A stretch of 64,000 nucleotides of DNA from Gemmataceae bacterium (GTDB taxonomy: Bacteria > Planctomycetota > Planctomycetia > Gemmatales > Gemmataceae). The position numbers and the translations under genes are program-made. Location of the stretch: NCBI GenBank assembly GCA_901538445.1, contig LR594584.1, positions 3,759,051-3,823,050 of the forward strand, written 5' to 3'. This document shows, piece after piece, positions 35,770 through 44,708 of this stretch. The notes under the pieces are model-generated. The model worked only from the letters and a program-made list of their open reading frames with translations. It did not search any database and was not told where the DNA came from. How positions within the stretch are numbered: the stretch's first letter is position 1; every line of letters starts with the position of its first letter.

Positions 35770-36840
35770 ATGCCGGTGATGAAACCTAACGACGAGAACG
35801 GTACCCGCCCTGCGTCGGAACGCCCCTTCCGGGTGCTCGTAATAGCGGGGTCCGGCCGCCGGCAGTACAACTGCCCGGGGGTCGACTCCAAGGCCCGGAT
35901 GCTCATGCTCCGCATGGCCGACCGGTTGCCGCGGGACTGGGAGATCGACCTCGAAGACCTCGGGAACGTGTTCGGGCGGGCGAAGATTCAAAGTTGCAAC
36001 GCTTGCGTCTTCACGTCGATGGCCCTCTGTTGCTGGCCGTGTAACTGCTACGAGAAGGGGAACGCGGACGAACCCGACCTGATGTGGGACCTGAACCTAT
36101 ACGCCCGACTCGACCTGGCGGACGCCTGGGCCGTCATCGGCCCGATCAACTGGTACGCCCCGCCGAGCAACCTCAAGCTGATGTTCGACCGGTTGGTCTG
36201 CATGAACGGCGGGAACCCGCGAGAAGGCCTGATCGACCACAAAAACCCGGAGAAGGCGCAGGTTTTGGAGAAGTCCGCCGCGTGGGAGGGGCTCAGCCGG
36301 AACCACCTCGAAGGCCGGACGGCCGGGTTCTTCTGCTACGGCGACGGCGGCGGGGACGAGATGGACGCCACCGACCGGCCCAAACTGCTCCGACACAAGC
36401 ACTACTTCGACCCCCAGCAGGAGCCGTTCGACAACGAGCGGGACGCCTACGCGCCGCTCGTCTGGCAGTGCCGGTACGGCGGGATCGAGGTGCCGGACCA
36501 CCTGTGGCGGTACAAGGAGTTCGGACGGGGGAAGCCGTACAGCGACAACCAAGCTGAACACATGGCCGCCGAGCCGGACCTGTTCCGCGACTTCGACGCC
36601 TGGGTCGATGCGTTCGCCGGGTTTGTCCGGGACAAGGGAAAGGTGGAGCCGGGCGAGTTCCGGGCCTACGGGTACGAGCCGCCCGGCCACCGGATCGCCG
36701 ACCTCAAGCTGGAGTGGCGGGCGCTGAGGATGGCCGTCGGGCTGCCCCCGGCGGGGTCGTCCCCAGCGGCACAGCAGGAGCAGGGGCTGAATCGAGATGC
36801 CACCCTTTTCCCCAGCCGCAGTACCGGCGAACAGCAATAA
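35770..36840 (+). CDS. NADPH-dependent FMN reductase-like flavodoxin-fold protein
   Basis: A 356-residue protein. The N-terminal flavodoxin-like fold carries FRVLVIAGSGRRQYNCPGVD and PINWYAPPSNLKLMFDRLV (typical Y-x-x-P-x-x-L-K-x-x-x-D-R). A striking Cys cluster, SCNACVFTSMALCCWPCNCY, lies near residues 77-96, with six Cys, and could bind metal or an Fe-S cluster. The C-terminal extension beyond about residue 220 is not recognised. It starts 2 bases after the HAD gene. Confidence 0.75.
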   Translation: MPVMKPNDENGTRPASERPFRVLVIAGSGRRQYNCPGVDSKARMLMLRMADRLPRDWEIDLEDLGNVFGRAKIQSCNACVFTSMALCCWPCNCYEKGNADEPDLMWDLNLYARLDLADAWAVIGPINWYAPPSNLKLMFDRLVCMNGGNPREGLIDHKNPEKAQVLEKSAAWEGLSRNHLEGRTAGFFCYGDGGGDEMDATDRPKLLRHKHYFDPQQEPFDNERDAYAPLVWQCRYGGIEVPDHLWRYKEFGRGKPYSDNQAEHMAAEPDLFRDFDAWVDAFAGFVRDKGKVEPGEFRAYGYEPPGHRIADLKLEWRALRMAVGLPPAGSSPAAQQEQGLNRDATLFPSRSTGEQQ

Positions 36841-36860
36841 GGTGTGCCACGATCGCACAA

Positions 36861-38279
36861 ATGATAAATATGGTCACGCTACCTGCGGTGAGTGAAGGCC
36901 TGACGATCCCGAAGGAGTTCGGCGCCGGGTTGCACCTCAAAACGACGACGAGTCTCTGTCCGACTTGTCTCGCCCGGATTCCCGCCGACGTGTTTGAGCG
37001 CAACTCGGAAATCTGGATGGACAAAGCCTGCGCCAAACACGGGCAGTTCTCCGCGCTGCTGGCGGGCGACGCTCGGCACTACTACGTCGCCGATCCGAAC
37101 ACGAGTTCTCTCGGCTCGTGCTGCGGGGCGGGCGGGCATTGCGGCGACCAGACCGCGAACCACAGTTGCAACATGCTGATCGAGATCACTCAGCGGTGTA
37201 ACCTCTCCTGCCCGACGTGCTACGCCGGGTCGTCGCCCGACCGCGACGAGTTCCTTTCGCTCGGGGCGTTCACCGAACTCCTCGACGGGCTGCTGGCGAA
37301 GGGCAAGGGGGACGCCGACCTCATGCAACTCTCCGGGGGCGAGCCGACGATCCACCCGGAATTCTTCGCCGTCCTCGACCACGCCCTCGCGCGGGGCGTC
37401 CGGCAGGTTTACGTCAACACCAACGGTATAAAGCTCGCCGACCGGCGGTTCGCGGAGCAGCTCGCCGCCAGAGGCGAGCGGGTGTCCGTGTACCTCCAGT
37501 TCGACGGGTTCAAGCGGACCACCCTGGAACTGCTGCGCGATCGCGGCGACCTCCTCGAAACGAAGCTCCGTGCCGCCGACCACTGCGAGGCACTCGGCAT
37601 CAACACGGTGCCGGTGATGACACTCACGCCGGGCGTCAACGACGACGAACTGGGGGCGTTCGTGCGGTTCGCCGCGTCCCGGCCCCGGAGCGTTCACAAG
37701 GTAATGATCCAGCCGGCCATGTACTCCGGGCGGTACGAAAACCCCCGCGTCGTACGGCGGCTCACCGTGGGCGACGTGGCGAAACTCGTTGCGGCCCAGA
37801 CGGACGGCCTGTTCTCTGAGGACGACTTTACACCGATCCCGTGTTCCGACCCGAACTGCTTCAGCACGGCGGTCGCCCTCCGAGGCCCGGACTGGCTGGT
37901 CCCCGTCTCCCGCTACCTGCCCCGGTACGCGACCTGGGCGGACGCGGCGAACCGGGGGCTGATCGCCGCTGTCGCCGACACGTTCGACGCGCCCGGCGGA
38001 CTCGCCGGTCTCATCCAGGGCGTGTTCACTTCGGGGGCGTTGGAATCACTGGAGGAGGGTGCAGTAGACCGACTGCTCGACCTCGTCGCGGCCTTGCCCG
38101 CCGGGAGCGGTGGCACCTGGGACGGTCTGTTCGCCATCGGGGTGAAGCCGTTCATGGACGCCCACACGTACGACCAGGACCGGATCGACAAGTGCTGCGT
38201 CCACGTCATCGCCCGCGACGGTACACCGGTTTCGTTCTGCGAGTACAACGCGGTGAACCGTCCGCAGGGGAGGATGTGA
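36861..38279 (+). CDS. Radical SAM protein with N-terminal Cys motifs
   Basis: A 472-residue radical SAM enzyme. N-terminal zinc-type Cys appear in TTSLCPTCLARIP, then SSLGSCCGAGGHCGD. The radical SAM motif is QRCNLSCPTCYAG (C-x3-C-x2-C), followed by LMQLSGGEPTIHPEF. The C-terminus has further Cys (IPCSDPNCFS, DKCCVHV, SFCEYN) that could hold auxiliary clusters. The architecture resembles the family of archaeal Tes/MJ0619-type enzymes, but the substrate here cannot be predicted. The methyltransferase gene overlaps its stop (ATGTGATG). Confidence 0.85.
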   Translation: MINMVTLPAVSEGLTIPKEFGAGLHLKTTTSLCPTCLARIPADVFERNSEIWMDKACAKHGQFSALLAGDARHYYVADPNTSSLGSCCGAGGHCGDQTANHSCNMLIEITQRCNLSCPTCYAGSSPDRDEFLSLGAFTELLDGLLAKGKGDADLMQLSGGEPTIHPEFFAVLDHALARGVRQVYVNTNGIKLADRRFAEQLAARGERVSVYLQFDGFKRTTLELLRDRGDLLETKLRAADHCEALGINTVPVMTLTPGVNDDELGAFVRFAASRPRSVHKVMIQPAMYSGRYENPRVVRRLTVGDVAKLVAAQTDGLFSEDDFTPIPCSDPNCFSTAVALRGPDWLVPVSRYLPRYATWADAANRGLIAAVADTFDAPGGLAGLIQGVFTSGALESLEEGAVDRLLDLVAALPAGSGGTWDGLFAIGVKPFMDAHTYDQDRIDKCCVHVIARDGTPVSFCEYNAVNRPQGRM

Positions 38280-39127
38280 TGCCGACACCAACTCCGACCG
38301 AACCGACCACGGTCGCGGCGTGTTGTGCCGCGTTCTACGAGCAGGACTGGGTCCAGACGGTTTTGGGCGGTAGCTTCCACCCCGGCGGTGTCGATCTGTC
38401 CGCCCGTGTGGTCCGTGGGCTGCACCTGCCGGCGAAGTCGCGGGTGCTGGACGTGGCCTGCGGGATCGGGGCGACGGCCCGACTCATGGCCCGCGACTTC
38501 GGCCTCGACGTGATCGGCCTCGACGCCAGTACGAGCAACGTGGCGAAGGCGGCAATGCTCTCGGTAGGAGAAACGGCACAGTTCGTGACCGGGGACGCGA
38601 GGGCGTTGCCCTTTCCCGACGAGACGTTCGACGCGGTCGTGTGCGAGTGCGCCGTCAGCACGTTCGCGGACCAGCCACGCGTCGTCGCCGAGTTCGGCAG
38701 GGTCTTGAAGCCCGGCGGGGTGGTCGGCATCACTGACATGGTGATCGAGGGCGAACTGCCCGCAGACCTCACCGGGATGATCGCCCCGTGGACGTGCCTG
38801 GCCGCCGCCCGCTCGGTGCTCGGCTACCAGTCGCTCTTCCTGTCCGCCGGGTTGCGGGTGGTGGAGTACGCTGACGAGTCGCCGTCGCTGCGAAGGCTGG
38901 TCGCGGACCTGAAGCGAAAGCTACTGGTGGCCGGGTTGGGCCGGTCGTTGAGCGCCGCCCCCGGTCTGAACGACCTCGACATAGGCGGCCTGCGCGAGCT
39001 GTTGAACCGTGCCGGCAGGCTGGCGCGCGACGGGGCCGTGCAGTACGCCCGGCTGACGTTCGCCAAGGGCCGGCCGCGGTTTACCCCGCCGTCCGCGTGT
39101 TGCGACCCGTCCGGCGGATGTTGTTAA
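38279..39127 (+). CDS. SAM-dependent methyltransferase with CC-rich ends
   Basis: A 282-residue class I methyltransferase. The AdoMet motif is VLDVACGIGATARLMA, followed by VIGLDAS, DARALPFPDETFD and FGRVLKPGGVVGITD. Cys pairs are found at both ends: VAACCAAFY near the N-terminus and SACCDPSGGCC as the last residues, suggesting metal or metalloid handling. It is not ArsM-like in the conserved Cys positions. Overlap with the radical SAM gene implies a joint modification pathway. Confidence 0.8.
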   Translation: MPTPTPTEPTTVAACCAAFYEQDWVQTVLGGSFHPGGVDLSARVVRGLHLPAKSRVLDVACGIGATARLMARDFGLDVIGLDASTSNVAKAAMLSVGETAQFVTGDARALPFPDETFDAVVCECAVSTFADQPRVVAEFGRVLKPGGVVGITDMVIEGELPADLTGMIAPWTCLAAARSVLGYQSLFLSAGLRVVEYADESPSLRRLVADLKRKLLVAGLGRSLSAAPGLNDLDIGGLRELLNRAGRLARDGAVQYARLTFAKGRPRFTPPSACCDPSGGCC

Positions 39128-39215
39128 ACCGAGCGGAACGAGGGAACACGAAGGTGGCCCGGTTCGCTCCCGACGTGTCGCGACGGCGACTTCTCGCCCT
39201 TCCGGGCGGAAACTC

Positions 39216-40868
39216 ATGAGACACGAAATGGAAGCAGCGACCGAGCCGGTCCCAACCCGCGGGCCGAGTGCGTTTGCGAACCGGTACGCCACCCTCACCA
39301 AGTGGGTGTCCGTTGCGCTCGTCGCGTTGAGCGTACTGCTGATCTTGCGGCGGTTGCCCCTCGGCCCGGTGATGCAGGCCCTGGAAGAGTGGATCGCCTC
39401 GCTCAGCACCTGGGGACCGGTGGTGTTCGTTGTGCTGTACGTGATCGCGGTCGTGTTCGTGTTCCCGGCGTCCCCCCTCACCCTGGCGGCCGGTGCCCTC
39501 TTCGGACTGGCGGGGGGGCTCGCGGTCGCCTCCGTCGGCTCGACCACCGGCGCGGCGCTGGCGTTTCTCGTCGCCCGTTACCTGGCCCGCGACCGGGTCG
39601 CAAAGTGGGTGGAGCGGTACCCGAAGTTCGCCGCGATCGACCGGGCCGTCGGCGCGGGCGGGTGGAGGATCGTCGCCATGTTGCGCCTGTCGCCGGCCGT
39701 CCCGTTCAACCTCCAGAACTACCTCTACGGGCTGACCCGGATCCGCTTCTGGCCGTGCGTACTCACGAGTTGGGCTGCGATGCTCCCGGGCACCTTCCTT
39801 TACGTGTACCTGGGTCACGTCGGCAGGGCCGGTCTGGACGCGTCGGCCGGGGCCGAGCGCGCGCGAACTCCCGCCGAGTGGGCCCTGATGGCCGTCGGCC
39901 TGCTCGCGACCGTCTTCGTGACCGTGTACGTCACCCGACTGGCGCGCCGGGCTCTGAAGCAGTACGGCGACATCGAGAAGCCGAACGTTCAGGGCACGGC
40001 ACCGGTCACCGGCGAGGCGGCACGGCCGAAGGGGTGGCCCTGGGGCACCACGGCCCTCGCCACGTTCGCGCTCGTCACCGTCGGTGTCGCTGTCGCCGTT
40101 CACTTCAACCCGTCGCTGATTTCGCTCGGCCCGCCGGAGGTCGTGTTGCGGGAGGCCTACGAAGAGAAATCGGACGGGCCGGCCTTCGACCACTCCGCGA
40201 TTGACGAACTCATGAAGGCGCACGTCGATAGAGACGGCTGGGTCGATTACGAGGGGCTGAAGCGGGACGCCGCGAAGCTCGACGCGTACATCGCGGCCGT
40301 CGCGAGCGCCCCGTTCGACGAGATGGGGCGAAGCCAAAAACTCGCGATGCTGCTCAACGCCTACAACGCGTTCACCGTGCGACTGATCCTCGACTACTAC
40401 CCCATCGCCTCCATCCAGGACATCCCGGCGCCGAAGCGGTGGGACGACGTGCGCTGGCAGGTCGGTCCACACCGCTGGAGTTTGAACCAGATCGAGCACG
40501 AGCAAATTCGGCCCAAGTTCCGGGAACCGCGAATCCATTTCGCGCTGGTCTGCGCGGCCGTCGGGTGCCCGAAGTTGCGGAACGAGGCGTATCGGCCGAA
40601 CCGACTCGAGGAGCAGCTCGAAGACCAGACCCGGTACGTCCACGGTCACGGCCGCTGGTTCCGGGTCGAGCCGGGCGCGGGCGCGGTGCATCTCACCCGG
40701 TTGTACCTGTGGTACGGAGGGGACTTTCGGCAGGTGGCCGGGTCGGTCCCGAAGTTCGCCGCGCGGTACGCACCCGACCTGAACCGAGCGCTGGAAGCGG
40801 GCAGTACCCCCAAGATCGAGTGGCTCCCCTACGACTGGGCGCTCAACAGCCAGAACAACAAGCGCTGA
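39216..40868 (+). CDS. TVP38/TMEM64 membrane protein fused to DUF547
   Basis: A 550-residue fusion. Residues about 25-255 are a VTT/TVP38 (DedA-like) integral membrane domain with LSTWGPVVFVVLYVIAVVFV, FPASPLTLAAGALFG and LRLSPAVPFNLQNYLYGLT. One more membrane helix follows. Residues about 320-550 are a DUF547 domain (WVDYEGLKRD, MLLNAYNAFTVRLIL, FALVCAAVGCPKLR, LPYDWALN). Separate genes for both domains are common; the fusion suggests that DUF547 acts with a VTT transporter or scramblase at the membrane. Confidence 0.88.
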   Translation: MRHEMEAATEPVPTRGPSAFANRYATLTKWVSVALVALSVLLILRRLPLGPVMQALEEWIASLSTWGPVVFVVLYVIAVVFVFPASPLTLAAGALFGLAGGLAVASVGSTTGAALAFLVARYLARDRVAKWVERYPKFAAIDRAVGAGGWRIVAMLRLSPAVPFNLQNYLYGLTRIRFWPCVLTSWAAMLPGTFLYVYLGHVGRAGLDASAGAERARTPAEWALMAVGLLATVFVTVYVTRLARRALKQYGDIEKPNVQGTAPVTGEAARPKGWPWGTTALATFALVTVGVAVAVHFNPSLISLGPPEVVLREAYEEKSDGPAFDHSAIDELMKAHVDRDGWVDYEGLKRDAAKLDAYIAAVASAPFDEMGRSQKLAMLLNAYNAFTVRLILDYYPIASIQDIPAPKRWDDVRWQVGPHRWSLNQIEHEQIRPKFREPRIHFALVCAAVGCPKLRNEAYRPNRLEEQLEDQTRYVHGHGRWFRVEPGAGAVHLTRLYLWYGGDFRQVAGSVPKFAARYAPDLNRALEAGSTPKIEWLPYDWALNSQNNKR

Positions 40869-40999
40869 ACGAGGCCCGCGAGCGCCGCAATCGCACCAGG
40901 CAGATTCGACGGTGAATGACTCCGAACCGAATCGCGTCTGGAATAGTGACTCTCGCCCGATTGTCTTACCCCTGTTCCCTCCCTCACTCGGAGACCTGT

Positions 41000-41560
41000 A
41001 TGTTTCGGATCTCAGCAACCGCCCTGTGCCTCGGCTTCCTCGCGACGATCACGACGGCCGCGGACCCCGCGCCCGAAGAGAAGACCGGGCTGAAGGTGGG
41101 CACGAAGGCCCCGGCGTTCACGCTCAAGGACCAGAACGGAAAGGAGCGGGCGCTGTCCGAGTTCACCAAGAAGGGCAAGGTCGCGGTCGTCTTCTACCGG
41201 TCCGCCGGGTGGTGCCCGTTCTGCCAGAAGCAACTGGTTCAGTTGCAGAAGGACGTGAAGAAACTCGAGGACGCCGGGGTGACGGTCATCGGGATCAGTT
41301 ACGACCCGGTGGACGTGCTCGCCAAGTTCGCGGAGAACCAGAAGATCATGTTCCCGCTCCTCTCCGACCCCGAGAGCAAGACGATCAAAGCGTTCGGCGT
41401 GTTGAACGCGGACGCCAAGGGGAAGACGGAGGGCATCCCGCACCCCGGCACGATGATCATCGATCGGGACGGGGTGATCCGGGCGAAGTTGTTCTTCGAG
41501 GGCTACAAGGAGCGGTCCGGAGCCGACGCAATCGTGAAGGCGGCCGCCGACGTGAAGTGA
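41000..41560 (+). CDS. Exported peroxiredoxin (AhpC/TSA, Cys form)
   Basis: A 186-residue protein with a signal peptide (MFRISATALCLGFLATITTA) and a peroxiredoxin-like domain. The redox motif is RSAGWCPFCQKQL (Cys72, Cys75), followed by VIGISYD and a PGTMIIDRDGVIR segment. It is a Cys-containing relative of the Sec-type redoxin at 59274-60311. The start ATG at 41000 follows CGGAG. It is the last gene of the plus-strand run from bufA and is convergent with the zinc-finger protein gene 1 base away. Confidence 0.85.
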   Translation: MFRISATALCLGFLATITTAADPAPEEKTGLKVGTKAPAFTLKDQNGKERALSEFTKKGKVAVVFYRSAGWCPFCQKQLVQLQKDVKKLEDAGVTVIGISYDPVDVLAKFAENQKIMFPLLSDPESKTIKAFGVLNADAKGKTEGIPHPGTMIIDRDGVIRAKLFFEGYKERSGADAIVKAAADVK

Positions 41561-41561
41561 A

Positions 41562-41930
41562 TCAGCCCGCTCCTGACATCTCGTCTTCCATCCGTTTGAA
41601 CAGCGGCCCGCAGCGCGGGCACTTGGCCACGTGCTCGGCGATCTGCGAGCGCGTCGGCTCGGGCACCTTGCCGGCCACGTAGTCAGATCCTCGCTTCACG
41701 ACCTCGGAGCAGACGATCCCGCCGTAATCGCATTCCCGACTGCTGTCGCGGGACCACAGGAGCCAGAGACCGCCCCCCGCGGCGCCGACCGACGCCACGG
41801 CCGTTGCGGTGCGGAGGAACGCGCGGCGCGAACTCTTGCGGCGGAGCTGGTGACCGAGCCTGGCGACCGCATCGGCGGGAGCTGGTTCCCACCCGGCCGG
41901 ATGAGCGTCGGAGTGTGCTGCGGAAATCAT
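41562..41930 (-). CDS. Zinc-finger (zf-HC2-like) membrane protein, paralog 2
   Basis: A 122-residue paralog of 29631-29999. It has the same plan: basic segment (RRKSSRRAFLR), one membrane helix, CDYGGIVCSEV, then HVAKCPRCG. The conserved stretch VAGKVPEPTRSQIAEHV is nearly identical. At the DNA level 41601-41684 differs from 29670-29753 at two of 84 bases. It lies directly downstream of Crp/Fnr regulator 2. Confidence 0.75.
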   Translation of the reverse strand: MISAAHSDAHPAGWEPAPADAVARLGHQLRRKSSRRAFLRTATAVASVGAAGGGLWLLWSRDSSRECDYGGIVCSEVVKRGSDYVAGKVPEPTRSQIAEHVAKCPRCGPLFKRMEDEMSGAG

Positions 41931-42025
41931 GAGGGCACACCTGGTGGTGCTGACGCGTCCGTGCGGGGGGCATACCGTTTATCAGTTGCGGCTACTCTAC
42001 TGTTGCGTGGGAAACTGAATCGGTC

Positions 42026-42041
42026 AGTGTGCTGGCTCACG
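42026..42041. promoter_or_regulatory. CRP/FNR-type palindrome (site 7, weak)
   Basis: AGTGTG-CTGG-CTCACG is a weak match (right half good, left half 4 of 6) just before the stop of Crp/Fnr regulator 2 and 96 bases upstream of the zinc-finger gene. I list it because the other module has a site at the same place. Confidence 0.3.
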
Positions 42042-42815
42042 TCACCCATGAGAATCCGTCCGAATCGCGTCGCCGCCCGGTCCCGGGAGCTGGCCGACCG
42101 GCGTCCCCGTCGCCTCGCGACGGAGCCGGGACAGATCGGGGATCGCAATGCGCAGCCGCGACATCTCAACGAGCCCCGCGGCGTGCAGTTCGCCGAGGGC
42201 AATGGTGGCGGTCTCGCGCGACACCCCGATCAGCCCGGCCACGTCCTGGTGGGACAGAGGAAGGCGGATCTCGACCCGGTCCCTGGTACGATCCCCGTGT
42301 GTTTCAGCCAGTTCCAGGAGGATCCGCACCACACGCTCACGACTCGACGAGAAGAGCAGGTCCGCGAGACGGGCTTCGATCCGCTGGCGCCGCTGTCCGA
42401 TGAGCCGTCCGAGGGCCAGGGCGAAATCCGGACGTTCCTCCAACAGCCCCAAAAGGGTGGACCGCGGAACGACCAGCACCTGCGCGTTCTCAACCGCTTC
42501 GGCACAATCCCGCCGCGGAGTCCCGTCCAAGAGAGCGAGTTCCCCGAACACGTCCCCCTCACCGAAGAATGCGAGAACCGTTTCAGGACCGTCCCCGGTG
42601 TGCGCGCCGTCGACACGGGCCGCACCGGGAACCTTGATCTTCACCCGCCCGCGCACGAGAACCATCACACAATTGCCGGGATCGGACGGTGAGTAGATCA
42701 CCGTGTTCCGTGCGTAGCTTCGGGGCCGTGCGTGTCGTGCCAGTCGGCTGGCGTCGAGCGCCGACAGAGACCGGAACAGTCCGCACCGTCTCAGTTCCTG
42801 AACGAGATCCGCCAT
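42042..42815 (-). CDS. Crp/Fnr-family transcription regulator 2
   Basis: A 257-residue paralog of 30085-30846. The sensor barrel has NTVIYSPSDPGNCVMVLVRG and GEGDVFGELALLDGTPRRD; the winged helix has SHQDVAGLIGVSRETATIAL. The recognition helix matches paralog 1 at the key R-E-T-A-T residues, so both probably bind the same TGTGAG-type palindromes. Paralog 2 carries a 10-residue insert in the sensor (around DGAHTGDG). The site at 42909-42924 lies 94 bases upstream, suggesting autoregulation. Confidence 0.9.
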   Translation of the reverse strand: MADLVQELRRCGLFRSLSALDASRLARHARPRSYARNTVIYSPSDPGNCVMVLVRGRVKIKVPGAARVDGAHTGDGPETVLAFFGEGDVFGELALLDGTPRRDCAEAVENAQVLVVPRSTLLGLLEERPDFALALGRLIGQRRQRIEARLADLLFSSSRERVVRILLELAETHGDRTRDRVEIRLPLSHQDVAGLIGVSRETATIALGELHAAGLVEMSRLRIAIPDLSRLRREATGTPVGQLPGPGGDAIRTDSHG

Positions 42816-42908
42816 AGTCGCGCCCCGATGCCGGGACGGTCCCGACCGGATGAACCCGACCGAATCACTGGGTGTGTTTGGAGCGTAAGCGGTGCCGATC
42901 GAAACTTC

Positions 42909-42924
42909 TGTGAGGTGGTTCACA
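42909..42924. promoter_or_regulatory. CRP/FNR-type palindrome (site 8)
   Basis: TGTGAG-GTGG-TTCACA, identical to site 1, lies 94 bases upstream of Crp/Fnr regulator 2 and downstream of the glycosyltransferase gene. Autoregulation is the simplest reading. Confidence 0.68.
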
Positions 42925-42966
42925 CCCGAATGTTTCTTTCGGCCTGTAGTTCGAGCCGAATCGAGT

Positions 42967-43605
42967 TCAGGGTGTCGGCGGCGGGGCAATCTCGGCACCG
43001 GTCCGCCGACAATAAGCGACCCAGTCATCCCAGGTGTCGATGTCGGTCAGGGTAGGAAGCAGTTCCGCACGCCAGTCACTCTCGTGGCACCGAAGGAAGT
43101 GGTCGCGAAGGGTGTTCGGCGTTGACCAACGGATGCCTTTGAAGAACCCCGTCAGGTAGCGTGCCGTGCCGACCAGATAGTAGCCGCCGTCGCCGGTCGG
43201 ACCGAACACCGCATCGTTACTGCGCAACAAGTCGAACGCCTCATGGACCGCGTCCGGCTCGATCTCCAAGCAGTCCGTTCCGACGGCCAGAACGGGGCGG
43301 TCGGCGGCGTGCGCGTGCCGAAAGCCCTCGTCGAGCCGGGCACCGAGGTCACCGTCGGGTTGCTGCCACCAGCCGTCCACGAGGTTCCCCCACGCCGCGA
43401 ACGCCTCCGGCCCGGCCCCGTCAATCGCCCCGATGACCGAGGCGGCGGGGCGGAGGGATTGCAGCCGGCCCAAGACGACCCCGATCCACCCGCGGTACAA
43501 CTCGGCGGCGGCTTGGATCCCGATGGTGGCCGCGAGCCGGGTTTTGACCCGACCCGGTTCCGGGTACTTGAGGTACACGAGAACCGTTCCAGTTCTGTCA
43601 ATCAT
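42967..43605 (-). CDS. DUF2064 glycosyltransferase, arsenosugar-associated (TIGR04282-type)
   Basis: A 212-residue protein. The N-terminus VLVYLKYPEPGRVKTRLAAT matches the DUF2064/CofC-like nucleotide-transferase fold, and RPVLAVGTDCLEI with VFGPTGDGGYYLVG completes the family pattern. The family is named for its co-occurrence with ArsM and ArsS, and may attach or transfer the sugar of arsenosugars. Its start overlaps the ArsS stop (ATGA). It is the last gene of a minus-strand run. Confidence 0.85.
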   Translation of the reverse strand: MIDRTGTVLVYLKYPEPGRVKTRLAATIGIQAAAELYRGWIGVVLGRLQSLRPAASVIGAIDGAGPEAFAAWGNLVDGWWQQPDGDLGARLDEGFRHAHAADRPVLAVGTDCLEIEPDAVHEAFDLLRSNDAVFGPTGDGGYYLVGTARYLTGFFKGIRWSTPNTLRDHFLRCHESDWRAELLPTLTDIDTWDDWVAYCRRTGAEIAPPPTP

Positions 43606-44645
43606 TGCGTGATCGCTCCCTGACAGCTCGACCCGCTGCCGGCGGTGCAGCCGTAGCAGTGCCGGCCGGTTACGATCCGCCTCGCGGTCAACTCGGCCGG
43701 GTCGAAGTCGCGAATGTGCCGCGGTTGCCCGGGTGCCAGCGGGAGGTCGAGCATCTGGTTAAAGTCGCAATCGGACAGAGTCCCGTCCCAGTTGACCGAC
43801 AGCGTCGTGCGACACATGACCCCCTCAGCCGCCGCGGGGTTGAACGCGTCGACCAGCGTCCGCATGTAGGCGTCGAACTGCCCGGTCCGGACGAGGTCGT
43901 CCAGGAACCGGCTGATCGGCATGTTGGTGATCGTGTACAGCCGGGTGAACTGGAGCCCGAAGCGATCCGCCAGCTCCTTGCGGTACGCCGCTTCGAGCTT
44001 CGGCTGGGCCGGCGGCAGGCTCGCGCCGAGTGGGTTGTACACGAGTGAGAGGGTCCGCTCACCACCAGGCAACCCGTACCCGAGCGCGTTCAGCCGCCGG
44101 AGGGCCGCGATCGACTTCGCGAAGACCCCCTCGCCCCGCTGCTGGTCGGTGTTACCCGGCCCGTAGCACGGGAGCGACGCGACCACCTCGACGCGGTGCT
44201 CGGCGAGGAACTCCGGCAGATCGGCGAAGCCGGGGGCGAGAAGGATCGTCAGGTTACACCGGTCGATGACGCGGCGTCCGAGTGCCCGGGCCTCGGCCAC
44301 GAGCCAGCGGAAGTGCGGGTTCATCTCGGGCGCGCCGCCGGTGACATCGAGCGTGGAAATGTTTCCCCTTGCGAGCGCGTCGAGGCACAGTTGCATGGTC
44401 TCCCGGCTCATGACCTCGCGGCGGTCCGGTCCGGCGTCAACGTGGCAGTGTCGGCACGTCTGGTTGCACACCTTGCCGACGTTCACCTGGAGTACGTCGA
44501 CGCCGGTCGCACGGAGTTCGCCGAGCCCGGACCGCGCGAGACTATCGTCGAAACGCGGATGACCGCCCCCTTCGTTGATGACCCGCAACTGGGCGGCGGG
44601 GGCGGCGACTGGGCTTCCCTGACGGAGGAGCGAGAGGCCGGTCAT
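43602..44645 (-). CDS. arsS: Arsenosugar biosynthesis radical SAM enzyme ArsS
   Basis: A 347-residue radical SAM protein with a C-terminal DUF3641 Cys-rich domain. The cluster motif VCNQTCRHCHVDAGPDR is C-x3-C-x2-C. Family features include LDVTGGAPEMNPHF, LPCYGPGNTDQQRG, LVYNPLGASLPP and the tail HCYGCTAGSGSSCQGA. ArsS transfers a deoxyadenosyl group to dimethylarsenite in arsenosugar formation (established for homologs). Some family members are selenoproteins; this one has Cys only. The start at 44645 is chosen with GGAA 7 bases upstream. Confidence 0.93.
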   Translation of the reverse strand: MTGLSLLRQGSPVAAPAAQLRVINEGGGHPRFDDSLARSGLGELRATGVDVLQVNVGKVCNQTCRHCHVDAGPDRREVMSRETMQLCLDALARGNISTLDVTGGAPEMNPHFRWLVAEARALGRRVIDRCNLTILLAPGFADLPEFLAEHRVEVVASLPCYGPGNTDQQRGEGVFAKSIAALRRLNALGYGLPGGERTLSLVYNPLGASLPPAQPKLEAAYRKELADRFGLQFTRLYTITNMPISRFLDDLVRTGQFDAYMRTLVDAFNPAAAEGVMCRTTLSVNWDGTLSDCDFNQMLDLPLAPGQPRHIRDFDPAELTARRIVTGRHCYGCTAGSGSSCQGAITQ

Positions 44646-44708
44646 AATGGGTTCCGAAGGGTGACATCGGCAAACAGCAACACACATTCCGGCGAGCGCT
44701 CCGCGGCG

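Noticed and set aside
36842-36858. TGTGC...GCACA palindrome just before the radical SAM gene at 36861
   Set aside because: It lacks the G-A of TGTGAG and its spacing differs from the other sites, so it was not counted in the regulon.
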